Part shown: positions 5,892 through 12,413 of the stretch, in pieces
Position numbering within the stretch: position 1 is the first letter of the stretch
Layout: every line of letters begins with the position of its first letter
Assembly (NCBI GenBank): GCA_030615235.1
Contig: JAUWZR010000050.1
Coordinates: forward strand, 1-12,477
Source: Promethearchaeota archaeon
GTDB taxonomy: Archaea; Asgardarchaeota; Lokiarchaeia; Sigyniarchaeales; SOKP01
Reading direction: 5' to 3'
Length of the DNA stretch: 12,477 nt
The notes under the pieces: model-generated
The model's database searches: none
What the model saw: only the letters and a program-made list of their open reading frames with translations
Told to the model about the DNA's origin: nothing
Made by a program: the position numbers and the translations under genes

Positions 5892-7691
5892 ATGTATGAT
5901 GATTTAGATGAAGATCAAAAAGATCTTTATATCGATGTGCTAAAAGAAGCACCAATTCTACCTTTTTCCAATTTCGTGAGTAGAGGAGATATACCTGATA
6001 AAATCGATATATCACGCCCAAGAAGCTATATCGATAGAGAAGTTTATAGGCTGGTACGTCAAACTTATAGAGATCGATCATCTCGATTAATTCCCATTCT
6101 AGGGTCCGCTGGAACTGGAAAAACTCATGCTTATCATTCATTTAAAGATAAAGAGAGAGAAAATAGAAAAAAACTAGAACTCAGTCCAGAAGAAATTAAT
6201 GTAAGTCAACTAGAACCAGCCGATTGGACGATTATTTATGTTCCCAGCCCACCCGCATCTATTAGAGTCCTATTACATGTCTATACATGCATTATCGAAG
6301 ATGTAGGCCCAGAAATCCTCGATATTGTCTCAGAAAGATTAGTAAGAGAAAAATGGGGAGGTAAAAAGGGCGGGATATTTCAAAAACCTAAAATTGAAGA
6401 AGTTATTCAAAAAGGTATTAGGGAATTCCCCGGAATTTTCGCTGATTGTGTGAAGGCGTTGGTTACTTATCAGTTAGATAAGAATAAAAAAGCCTTGGCA
6501 GAACGATGGTTATTGGGCGAAAGTCTTGAACCAGAAGAACTAAGTGAGCTTGGAATAAACTCTGTTGTTGAAGAAGACGATGTTTGTCTTGCTATGATTA
6601 AAATTATTACTGAGAACTTAGATCGAGTACTAATACTTTATTTTGATGAATTAGAGTCTCCATACAGAATGCTCGGTGAAGCCGCAGAAAGAAAGTTCCT
6701 CGAAATACTTAAAAGGTTATATAACGAAGTTAAAGGCTTAGTCATCATAATAGCTGCCCTAAAAGAAATTTGGCCAAGAATATTGGAAATCGCCGACGCG
6801 CCTTTACGATCTCGTATGGAGCCGGAACAAGAATTGAAGCCATTTAGTTTAAACGACTTGAAAATCTTTTTTAGCAAGTCTATGGAAGCATTCTGGGAAG
6901 ACAACAACCTTAATCCTCCATTATATCCATTATTTCCTTTGAACGAAAAGCTTATTGAGATGATTTATGAAAAAACGCAAGGAAACCCAAGGAACTCTAT
7001 TAAACTTTGTAGAAGGTTTATTGACAAGGTTGTTACGGAGGAAATGAGCGTAGAACAGTTGTTAGAAGCAGGTACGGATATTGTGGCAACAGTTAAAGCA
7101 CCATCGGGAGAAGCTGAAGAAGAAGTCATAGATTTTTCAAAGCCAAGAGAGATTATAAAGAAAACTATAGAGGAAATTTTAGCAGAGGAAGAATATGTAA
7201 TAGATGTAAATCCTTCATCGGTTGCTGGAGCAACCCTAAAAAGTATTATGAAAGTTGGGGAGTCTAAAGAGAAGAAATTCAACACCCAAATGGAATATAA
7301 ATTCATGATTGGAAAACGGAGCCAAACTTTAGCCGCTTTAATCGAATTTGAGGGGAAGAAATGGGGGTTGGAGATTCCTTCTATAAAAACATTCGATAGA
7401 AGCGCCGGTGTCGCAGGTTATTACGCTGCAAAAAGATTGAAGGATGCTATAGCCGAAAAAGCAATAGATTCTGCAATTTTAATAGTTCCTGCGAGGAGTA
7501 GCGGTGCTAAATTTGAGATAATTTTACAGAACAATCCCGATATTCACAAAGTGGAGTTGACGAATGAAACTGGTGAATCTCTTATTGCCAACGCGTTAAC
7601 TTATCCATCCAAAGAGGGTTGGGAGATAGCTAGAATTATATTTACAGATATTGGGGAATATGTTCCACCTGGAACCGAAGAACCAGAATAA
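5892..7691 (+). CDS. AAA+/ORC-like P-loop ATPase with extra C-terminal domain
   Basis: A 599-residue protein. Residues about 45-390 are a P-loop ATPase of the ORC/Cdc6-like AAA branch: Walker A GSAGTGKTH (71-79), Walker B LILYFDELES (247-256), a following strand VIIIAAL (284-290) that may hold sensor 1, an Arg-rich SRMEPEQE (307-314) and a sensor-2-like GNPRNSIKLC (364-373). A long insert (about 90-240) lies between the Walker motifs. Residues about 420-599 are a separate alpha/beta domain whose core (LIEFEGKKWGLEIPS, then a helix, then AILIVPA) recalls the restriction-endonuclease-like fold, but the catalytic Asp/Glu-x-Lys is not intact, so that reading is weak. It probably couples ATP hydrolysis to work on DNA or protein; substrate unknown. 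The ATG is supported by a TATA box. It diverges from hsp20 and converges on the helical protein gene 40 bp away. Confidence 0.7.
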   Translation: MYDDLDEDQKDLYIDVLKEAPILPFSNFVSRGDIPDKIDISRPRSYIDREVYRLVRQTYRDRSSRLIPILGSAGTGKTHAYHSFKDKERENRKKLELSPEEINVSQLEPADWTIIYVPSPPASIRVLLHVYTCIIEDVGPEILDIVSERLVREKWGGKKGGIFQKPKIEEVIQKGIREFPGIFADCVKALVTYQLDKNKKALAERWLLGESLEPEELSELGINSVVEEDDVCLAMIKIITENLDRVLILYFDELESPYRMLGEAAERKFLEILKRLYNEVKGLVIIIAALKEIWPRILEIADAPLRSRMEPEQELKPFSLNDLKIFFSKSMEAFWEDNNLNPPLYPLFPLNEKLIEMIYEKTQGNPRNSIKLCRRFIDKVVTEEMSVEQLLEAGTDIVATVKAPSGEAEEEVIDFSKPREIIKKTIEEILAEEEYVIDVNPSSVAGATLKSIMKVGESKEKKFNTQMEYKFMIGKRSQTLAALIEFEGKKWGLEIPSIKTFDRSAGVAGYYAAKRLKDAIAEKAIDSAILIVPARSSGAKFEIILQNNPDIHKVELTNETGESLIANALTYPSKEGWEIARIIFTDIGEYVPPGTEEPE

Positions 7692-7702
7692 ACAATAATT
7701 TG

Positions 7703-7719
7703 ATTAACATCAAGTTAAT
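7703..7719. terminator. Small dyad between convergent genes
   Basis: ATTAAC (7703-7708) and GTTAAT (7714-7719) form a perfect 6-bp stem with a 5-base loop in the 39-bp gap between two convergent stop codons. It is followed by an A/T-rich near-palindrome up to about 7740. It could end transcription from both sides, but it lacks a strong T-tract. Confidence 0.3.
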
Positions 7720-7730
7720 TATAAAAATAT

Positions 7731-8654
7731 TTATAAATTAGCTAATTTCTCGTTTATTTTTGTATCTAAGCCAAACAACTCTTTTGCTAATTTATCTGCT
7801 CTTTTAAAGTGGTTTAATAATTGAGTTAATTTAGATGTTAATTCATGCTGCTCAAAAGAATTAGATATGTTTATTAACGATTCTATTGGTCTAATTAACT
7901 CATGATATAAATGAAGTTTGTTGTTTTTTAACTCTTCAGTAGTTGACTCTAAATCTTTCATTAACGATTCCTGTGCTTTAAGTAATTCTGGAAATTTTCC
8001 GACCTGTTCGGCTTTATTTATTAAAAACGAGACGATGTCGCTTTCTTGGATAATATCTGCTAACTCTGCTGCTTTAAGAAAATTCTTTTTAGCTTTCTTA
8101 TAGAACTTGTTTTTTAGAAACTGCTCAGCCAGTTTTAGTTCTTCAGATAATTTTTCTGGGATTTCTTCCCCTAAATTAATCAATTCTCTAGCCTCTTGTA
8201 AGTTTCCATCATCTAGCATTTTTTTTGTCTTATTGTTGATTGTTTCTTTAATCAAAGTAGGCTCTTTTAATTTTTCCATTAAAGTGAAGATGGAGTCAAA
8301 TTCTCTTCGCAAAATTGATTCAAGGCTTACTTTATCTTTTGAAAAACCTTTAACAATCTTTTCTGCTATGTTCTCTAGTATACTCTTGGACGAAACTAAA
8401 TCCTCATCTTGCTTAAGTACGAAGCCTAAGAATAGATTATCTCTTTCTATAGAAGAAGCGTTAATTTTCCATGAGTAATACCTTAAATCTTCTTTCCAAT
8501 AAATCGTATTTGAAAACTCTTTTTGAACGTGTTTTTCTTCAAACTCTTTTAAAATATCATTAGAAACTTTATTTTCTTGAGCAAGATAATATTCTGCTAG
8601 TACATTTGGTCCAAACGATTCGTCAATCTCGTAAAGATATATTCCGAGGGGCAT
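7731..8654 (-). CDS. Longin/roadblock-like N-terminus with helical repeat tail
   Basis: A 307-residue soluble protein. Residues 1 to about 100 alternate strands and helices in a way that recalls longin or roadblock-type domains: an opening strand GIYLYEID, the turn FGPNVLAEYY (14-23), a helix, then Y-Y-S-W-K-I and FLGFVL strands (59-80) and a closing helix. The opening strand followed by a GP turn is common in small-GTPase-partner domains of Asgard archaea; the assignment is from pattern only. Residues about 105-307 are helical and Lys/Glu/Leu-rich, with TPR-like pairs (for example FYKKAKKNFLKAAELA, about 188-203) and a likely coiled coil near 220-250. No enzyme motif is visible. A scaffold or GTPase-associated role is plausible. 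It diverges from ftr and converges on the ATPase gene. The start codon is the first ATG and matches the N-terminal pattern. Confidence 0.55.
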   Translation of the reverse strand: MPLGIYLYEIDESFGPNVLAEYYLAQENKVSNDILKEFEEKHVQKEFSNTIYWKEDLRYYSWKINASSIERDNLFLGFVLKQDEDLVSSKSILENIAEKIVKGFSKDKVSLESILRREFDSIFTLMEKLKEPTLIKETINNKTKKMLDDGNLQEARELINLGEEIPEKLSEELKLAEQFLKNKFYKKAKKNFLKAAELADIIQESDIVSFLINKAEQVGKFPELLKAQESLMKDLESTTEELKNNKLHLYHELIRPIESLINISNSFEQHELTSKLTQLLNHFKRADKLAKELFGLDTKINEKLANL

Positions 8655-8706
8655 AATATTGATTCTCTATATAATTTTACAGATAAAAATTATTATTAAT
8701 TACTAG

Positions 8707-8721
8707 TTAATAAGCTATTAA
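8707..8721. repeat. Dyad in the divergent region upstream of ftr
   Basis: TTAATA (8707-8712) and TATTAA (8716-8721) are perfect 6-bp arms around AGC. The dyad lies between two divergent start codons and just before an A/T-rich TATA-like stretch at about 8720-8731 that may serve ftr, so it could be an operator. It is short, and chance cannot be excluded. Confidence 0.3.
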
Positions 8722-8761
8722 TTTTATATTTTTATTTGTTCAAGATAATTCATGTATTATC

Positions 8762-8795
8762 AAAGAAGTGTTAATAGATAATAGAAAAGAAGTGT
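8762..8795 (+). repeat. Direct repeat before the ftr start codon
   Basis: AAAGAAGTGT occurs at 8762-8771 and again at 8786-8795, 24 bp apart, just upstream of the ftr ATG. The second copy contains the only Shine-Dalgarno-like bases (GAAGTG) near the start. It may be a regulator site or a chance duplication. Confidence 0.35.
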
Positions 8796-8800
8796 GAAAA

Positions 8801-9724
8801 ATGAAAATTGTGGATACATATTGTGAAGCGTTTGAAGGGTTAGTAGTTCAATTAATGGTCACTGCTCAAGACGCAGAATTCTTAAATAGAGCCACAAACG
8901 CATTTACTGCGCTTCCCTCAACAGTTTTTGGAGATGCTGAGGGAGGTATTGTTCGGTGGCTTTCCGAAGAAGAAACTATCGATGGAAGGTTGGGAGCAAT
9001 CGTTCAATTATGGGTAACAGGAACGGGTAAGAAGGCTACAGCTAAGTTTTACGAACAACTAGGTCGTAGAATGAGACAGGGTATTCTTGTTGTTCCAACA
9101 ACTGCAGTTTTTGATTATTATCCAAGAACAACTGAGTTAAAATTTAATATGATGGATAATGTAGGTCATTGTGGGGACGGATACGAGTTGGTTGTTGAAA
9201 AATTTAATCGAAAACTAATTAACGTCCCAATCATGATGGGATACGATTTTTTGATTGAAGAATACATCTCTTACACTAAAGGTGTCATGGGAGGGAATTT
9301 ATGGTTATTTTGCGATTCTGTTGAATCTGGAATTAAGGTTGGAAGAGAGGGTGTTAAGATATTGGCTGAACTCGATGATGTATGTACTACTTTTGATGTA
9401 TGCTCCGCAGGTTCAAAACCGGTTCCCCTTGATGCTAGATATCCTGAAATAGGTCCGTCAACTAACCACCCATTTTGTCCTACGCTTAAAAGTAAGTTAT
9501 CTCCAAACGAATACAAGGTTCCAGAGGGAGTAAACTCGATACCTGAATTGGTGTTTAACGGCCTACAACTTGAGAATGTAAAATTAGCAATGCAGAAAAC
9601 TATAGAAGGTATTTCTGATATGGATGGTTTGCTTAAGATTTCCGCAGGGAATTACGGTGGTAAGTTAGGAAAGTTTAAGATATACTTACGGGAGTTAGAC
9701 TTAAATAGGGATTTTTTTAAATAA
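8801..9724 (+). CDS. ftr: Formylmethanofuran:tetrahydromethanopterin formyltransferase
   Basis: A 307-residue cytoplasmic enzyme, close to the family's usual length of about 300. It moves the formyl group reversibly from formylmethanofuran to N5 of tetrahydromethanopterin, the second step of the archaeal C1 (methyl-branch Wood-Ljungdahl) pathway. The protein opens with V-D-T-Y-C-EAFE (4-12), as in known Ftr, and includes the central GVMGGNLW region (161-168), the PSTN-H-P-FCPT segment (219-228) and the strongly conserved C-terminal KISAGNYGGKLGKFKIYL (279-296). Both lobes of the fold are present and no key segment is missing. No other gene of the pathway is in the window, so ftr is not in a C1 operon here. 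It carries more Cys than many Ftr proteins (8, 123, 171, 195, 201, 226), which may reflect an anaerobic cytosol. The start codon is fixed by the family N-terminus. Confidence 0.95.
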   Translation: MKIVDTYCEAFEGLVVQLMVTAQDAEFLNRATNAFTALPSTVFGDAEGGIVRWLSEEETIDGRLGAIVQLWVTGTGKKATAKFYEQLGRRMRQGILVVPTTAVFDYYPRTTELKFNMMDNVGHCGDGYELVVEKFNRKLINVPIMMGYDFLIEEYISYTKGVMGGNLWLFCDSVESGIKVGREGVKILAELDDVCTTFDVCSAGSKPVPLDARYPEIGPSTNHPFCPTLKSKLSPNEYKVPEGVNSIPELVFNGLQLENVKLAMQKTIEGISDMDGLLKISAGNYGGKLGKFKIYLRELDLNRDFFK

Positions 9725-9728
9725 ATAA

Positions 9729-10406
9729 TCATTTATAGGTAAGAGTTTTGTCTTTTATAGGTAATATCATCTGTCCATTTTTTAGTTGAGTAAATTTCGG
9801 ATATTTTTCATCAAAAACAATTTCAATCTCCTTAAGAGGTAAATCCGCATGAACTCCGCGATCTTTGACATATTCTCCAAATTTGTTACCTTCATCATCA
9901 AAAGAAGCAAATATAGCGTCATTTTCGCCGTCAAATTCGACCATTGGAATAAAGCCTCCTTTTAAAGCAGTTTTTGGGTCAAACGAAGGCGTTAATTTTA
10001 CCCATTTATTATTAAGGCAAAGTTCGCTATAACCATGATAATGCATGACATTTGTTTCCATAAAATCTATTATTTTTTGAGATATTTTATGATTTATCAG
10101 ATCTACTAAGTGAATCCTGGCAGGAATTCCAATAGCTCGTGCAAAAGAGGATAATAACACGGATTTTGAGACACAAAAACCATTTTTTCGTCTTAGAGTC
10201 ACGCTGGCTTTGAAATTAGCTTTAGCAGAAGGAATATAAGTATGCATATTGTATTTAATTTTATCCCTTACCCAGTAAAAGAGCGCTTTAGCTTTATCAC
10301 TTTCTGTTTCTAACCCCGCAGTAATCTCGAATGCTTTATCACGAACAAACTTCTTATTAAAATCAAAAAATTCGGTAGGTTGTAGATAAATATCAAAATT
10401 CCCCAT
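9729..10406 (-). CDS. Transglutaminase-like superfamily protein
   Basis: A 225-residue protein with a transglutaminase/papain-like core. The catalytic triad is readable: Cys78 in NGFCVSKS (75-82), His124 in MHYHGYSEL (121-129) and Asp143 in PSFDP (140-144). FARAIGIPARIHLVD (88-102) and KWVKLTP (134-140) are the usual supporting segments. Upstream, ALFYWVRDKIKY (41-52) is the typical leading helix. In archaea and bacteria such domains are mostly cysteine proteases or peptide amidases rather than cross-linkers. There is no signal peptide or membrane segment, so it should be cytoplasmic; many relatives are exported or membrane-bound. The last 70 residues are a small beta-rich tail. The gene converges on ftr with 4 bp between stop codons, so the two transcripts must overlap. 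A weak A/T-rich box lies about 22-25 nt upstream of its ATG. Confidence 0.82.
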   Translation of the reverse strand: MGNFDIYLQPTEFFDFNKKFVRDKAFEITAGLETESDKAKALFYWVRDKIKYNMHTYIPSAKANFKASVTLRRKNGFCVSKSVLLSSFARAIGIPARIHLVDLINHKISQKIIDFMETNVMHYHGYSELCLNNKWVKLTPSFDPKTALKGGFIPMVEFDGENDAIFASFDDEGNKFGEYVKDRGVHADLPLKEIEIVFDEKYPKFTQLKNGQMILPIKDKTLTYK

Positions 10407-10498
10407 GATTATGAGAAATTTTAGTTATTTTTGAATATTACGATTCAAATTTCAAATGAAACTGGTAGAAAAAAGAAGTAGGTCTTATATTGAATTAA

Positions 10499-10588
10499 AT
10501 GAAGTTTAGTTTAGCTTTTTTATATTACGAAATGAATTTTGAAAGATTGTTACCAAAATCCTCCACGGATGCGCCTTATGTATTATAA
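10499..10588 (+). CDS. Small conserved ORF of 29 codons, copy 1
   Basis: The ORF starts at an ATG directly after an in-frame TAA and ends in TAA. The peptide opens with MKFSLAFLYYEMNF, hydrophobic and aromatic, and closes with a polar S-S-T-D-A-P-Y-V-L tail. The second repeat copy keeps the same frame and length with four base changes: two synonymous third-position changes (TTG/TTA at codon 17, TTA/TTG at codon 18) and two conservative ones (Phe/Ile at codon 3, Leu/Ile at codon 29). This pattern favours a translated peptide, but four changes are few. An internal ATG at codon 12 would give 18 residues. I recognise no family. It lies about 40 bp upstream of the kinase start and could be a leader peptide, a toxin-like micropeptide or the remnant of a larger gene. 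Confidence 0.4.
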   Translation: MKFSLAFLYYEMNFERLLPKSSTDAPYVL

Positions 10589-10598
10589 TTATAGAATA

Positions 10599-10607
10599 TT
10601 TAAAAAG
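10599..10607 (+). promoter_or_regulatory. TATA-like box of the kinase gene
   Basis: TTTAAAAAG is centred 28 nt before the GTG at 10631, which supports that GTG as the 5' end of a leaderless transcript. The second repeat copy has TTATAAAAG at the same position. Confidence 0.5.
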
Positions 10608-10630
10608 ATTATGACAAAAATGTTAAATAT

Positions 10631-11770
10631 GTGAATCTGATACTTACTAGTATTGATAGATTTTGCAATATTAATCCTAGAGACGATACACCATTGAAAA
10701 TAATTACTGATGAGAAGGAAATTACTCCTAAGATAATTAGAGAGATATTACAGAATACTAAATCATTAGAACAAGTTGAAGTTAAGGAGATAAAAATAAA
10801 TAGGAATTTGTCGACAATTACATCTAAGATCTGTTTTATTGAAGTGAAATACTCAAAGGAAAGTCCAAAGACGGCTCCAAAACGACTCTTTCTTAAGATG
10901 CCAAAAGAAGGAATTTTTCCAGGAATAGGAAAGAAAGAAGTTTTTTTTTATAATACCGTAGCCAATCAGACGGGTGGGTTACCCGTTATACCATGTTATG
11001 AAGCAAAATTTAATGAGAATACAGGAAGATCCCATATTTTACTAGAAGACATATCAAAAACCCATTTTCAGACAGAATATCCTATACCACCTACTTATAT
11101 CAATTGTGAAAGGCAGATTGAAGGATTAGCCAAATTACATACATTATATTGGGATGATGAACGTCTAGAAGGATTTATGGGCAAAAATCATTGGAGTAAG
11201 CACTTTGATTATGAAAAGAGGGTAAAAGATCATGAAAAATTAGTCCAAAAATTCCTGAATTTCATAGGTGATAGAATATCTAAACCAAGTAAAAACATAG
11301 TGAATAATTCAATTGAATATGCTGTTAAATATATATTGGGGTGTTACAAAGAAGGAAAAAATCTTACTTTATGTCATGGAGATGCTCACGCATGGAATTC
11401 TCTTTATCCAAAAGACGGCATTGATGAGAAACTGTACTTTTGTGATTGGCAATCTTATTCAGTAAATAAGGGTATAACTGATTTAGCATATTTCATGGGG
11501 ATACATTGGTCTCCCGAACGAAGAAAGAGACTGGAGAAAGTACTTCTACGAAAATACCATGAAATATTAGAAGAATCTGGAATTACCGATTATTCTTGGG
11601 AAGATTGTTATAAGGATTATCGATCAGCTATAGTAGTTCTAATTCATTTTGTTGTTGTATGGCAATGGTCTACTAAAAAAATACCTGCTTTCGTTTGGTG
11701 GTCACATTTAGAAAGAGTGTTGAGTGCGTTCGAAGATCTAAACTGCAATGAATTAGTTAAACTAAAATAA
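10631..11770 (+). CDS. EcKL/aminoglycoside-phosphotransferase-like small-molecule kinase
   Basis: A 379-residue protein of the protein-kinase-like phosphotransferase superfamily, nearest in pattern to the ecdysteroid-kinase-like/choline-kinase-like branch. Visible landmarks are the ATP-lysine strand FLKMP (87-91), the helix acid in KKEVFFYNT (101-109), the hinge ILLEDIS (136-142), the Brenner-type catalytic loop LCHGDAHAWN (247-256) and the metal-binding FCDWQ (270-274). It should transfer the ATP gamma-phosphate to a hydroxyl of a small molecule; the substrate cannot be read. The start is GTG, chosen because a TATA-like box sits 28 nt upstream and an in-frame TAA precedes it. The family-like part begins only near residue 23, so the first 20 residues are an extension. 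The 5' part of the gene and its upstream region recur after the gene as a direct repeat. Confidence 0.8.
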   Translation: MNLILTSIDRFCNINPRDDTPLKIITDEKEITPKIIREILQNTKSLEQVEVKEIKINRNLSTITSKICFIEVKYSKESPKTAPKRLFLKMPKEGIFPGIGKKEVFFYNTVANQTGGLPVIPCYEAKFNENTGRSHILLEDISKTHFQTEYPIPPTYINCERQIEGLAKLHTLYWDDERLEGFMGKNHWSKHFDYEKRVKDHEKLVQKFLNFIGDRISKPSKNIVNNSIEYAVKYILGCYKEGKNLTLCHGDAHAWNSLYPKDGIDEKLYFCDWQSYSVNKGITDLAYFMGIHWSPERRKRLEKVLLRKYHEILEESGITDYSWEDCYKDYRSAIVVLIHFVVVWQWSTKKIPAFVWWSHLERVLSAFEDLNCNELVKLK

Positions 11771-11931
11771 AAATATTTGTCTTTTCTACTTGTTCAGGTA
11801 AAATTTTGATTTCTATAAATTATCTGATTAATTTCATTGTAATTTTCATTGAAATCATACTCTGAATTTACCTTTCCAACCCAATTTCAAATGAAACAGG
11901 TAGAAGAAAAGTCAGTCTTATATTGAATTAA

Positions 11932-12021
11932 ATGAAGATTAGTTTAGCTTTTTTATATTACGAAATGAATTTTGAAAGATTATTGCCAAAATCCTCCACG
12001 GATGCGCCTTATGTAATATAA
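11932..12021 (+). CDS. Small conserved ORF of 29 codons, copy 2
   Basis: This has the same frame, length and stop as the ORF at 10499-10588. The peptide begins MKISLAFLYYEMNF and ends in A-P-Y-V-I. It is the best-preserved part of the repeat, with no insertions or deletions, although the kinase fragment beside it has lost its start codon. It would be the first ORF upstream of the C45-type gene. Whether it is translated is unknown. Confidence 0.4.
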   Translation: MKISLAFLYYEMNFERLLPKSSTDAPYVI

Positions 12022-12032
12022 TTGTAGAATAC

Positions 12033-12041
12033 TTATAAAAG
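12033..12041 (+). promoter_or_regulatory. TATA-like box upstream of C45-type gene
   Basis: TTATAAAAG sits where copy 1 has TTTAAAAAG and is the closer match to the archaeal consensus. Transcription from it would start near 12062-12066 and give the C45-type gene a leader of about 95 nt. In that leader AAAGGGA (12146-12152), six bases before the ATG, could act as a weak ribosome-binding site; copy 1 has AGAAGGA there. Confidence 0.45.
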
Positions 12042-12063
12042 TTAAGACAAAAATGTTAAATAC

Positions 12064-12162
12064 GGGAATTTAATACTTACTAATAAAGATAGATTCTGCA
12101 ATATTAATCCTAGAGGTGATACGCCATTGAAAATAATTACTGATGAAAGGGAAATTACATGA
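12064..12162 (+). pseudogene. Start-less 5' fragment of the EcKL kinase gene
   Basis: The 31 codons matching the start of the 10631 gene are present, but the first codon is GGG instead of GTG. The frame stays open, with N-L-I-L-T, D-R-F-C-NINPR and D-T-P-LKIITDE shared with the intact protein, and ends at a TGA overlapping the ATG of the C45-type gene (ATGA). Several changes are synonymous (CTG/TTA, TTT/TTC, ACA/ACG, GAG/GAA), so part of the divergence may have built up while this was still a gene. It is probably what remains of a second kinase gene or of a duplicated control region. Confidence 0.6.
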
Positions 12163-12407
12163 TTTATTTAGAAACAGAAGGGTCCGCTTATGAAAGAGGG
12201 AAAATTCACGGAGAAGCGCTTAAGAAACATATTCCTAGAATGATGTTTGAGCAAATTACTCGTCATTTTGGTTTCACGTCATATGCTCTCTTTGCTAAAG
12301 ATATTTTAGATACGACTAATTTTCTTTCAGCAGCCAAGAAATGGACTCCAGATTTGATTGAGGCAATACAAGGAATTGCTGATGGGGCACAATTTGATTT
12401 CACGTAG
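12159..12407 (+). pseudogene. C45-type acyltransferase/amidase N-terminus, broken after 82 codons
   Basis: The protein starts like peptidase family C45 (acyl-CoA:6-aminopenicillanate acyltransferase type, N-terminal-nucleophile fold): E-G-SAYERGKIHGEAL (7-21) and W-TPDLIEAIQGIADGA (62-77) are the hallmark N-terminal segments. Full members run to roughly 330-400 residues and cleave themselves before a catalytic Cys that lies after this point, so what is here cannot be active. TAG at 12405 ends the frame; shifting by two bases gives a further 19 open codons (starting A-I-S-E-L) to a TGA at 12464, which could hint at a frameshift. The break coincides with a jump in G+C, so a sequence or assembly fault at the window end is as likely as a real truncation. 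The upstream control region is the copied repeat. Confidence 0.6.
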
Positions 12408-12413
12408 CAATAA

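Larger units (their letters stand above)
10448..10725 (+). repeat. Direct repeat, copy 1: upstream region and start of kinase gene
   Basis: This 278-bp block matches 11883-12158 (276 bp) end to end with a single 2-bp length difference near its left end. It holds a 29-codon small ORF, a TATA-like box and the first 31 codons of the kinase gene. By hand alignment the small ORF differs at 4 of 90 positions, whereas the 137 bp after it differ at 19. The right end falls inside the kinase coding sequence. Confidence 0.9.
11883..12158 (+). repeat. Direct repeat, copy 2: relic control region before C45 gene
   Basis: This block matches 10448-10725 and fills most of the 388-bp space after the kinase gene. 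It carries the second small ORF, a better TATA-like box and a start-less 5' piece of the kinase gene. Similarity stops exactly at the ATG of the C45-type gene at 12159. The 112 bp before it (11771-11882) show nothing recognisable beyond A/T-rich spacer. Confidence 0.9.

Noticed and set aside
6638..7306. Two leftward open frames inside the ATPase gene
   Set aside because: Both are shadows of a gene with clear Walker motifs on the other strand.
8107..8478. 123-codon rightward open frame opposite the longin-like gene
   Set aside because: It is very Ser/Leu/Phe-rich, as expected from reading a Lys/Glu-rich gene backwards, and has no promoter or motif.
10457..10510. 17-codon ORF from the ATG at 10457 in repeat copy 1
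   Set aside because: The 2-bp indel breaks this frame in copy 2, unlike the 29-codon ORF that follows it.
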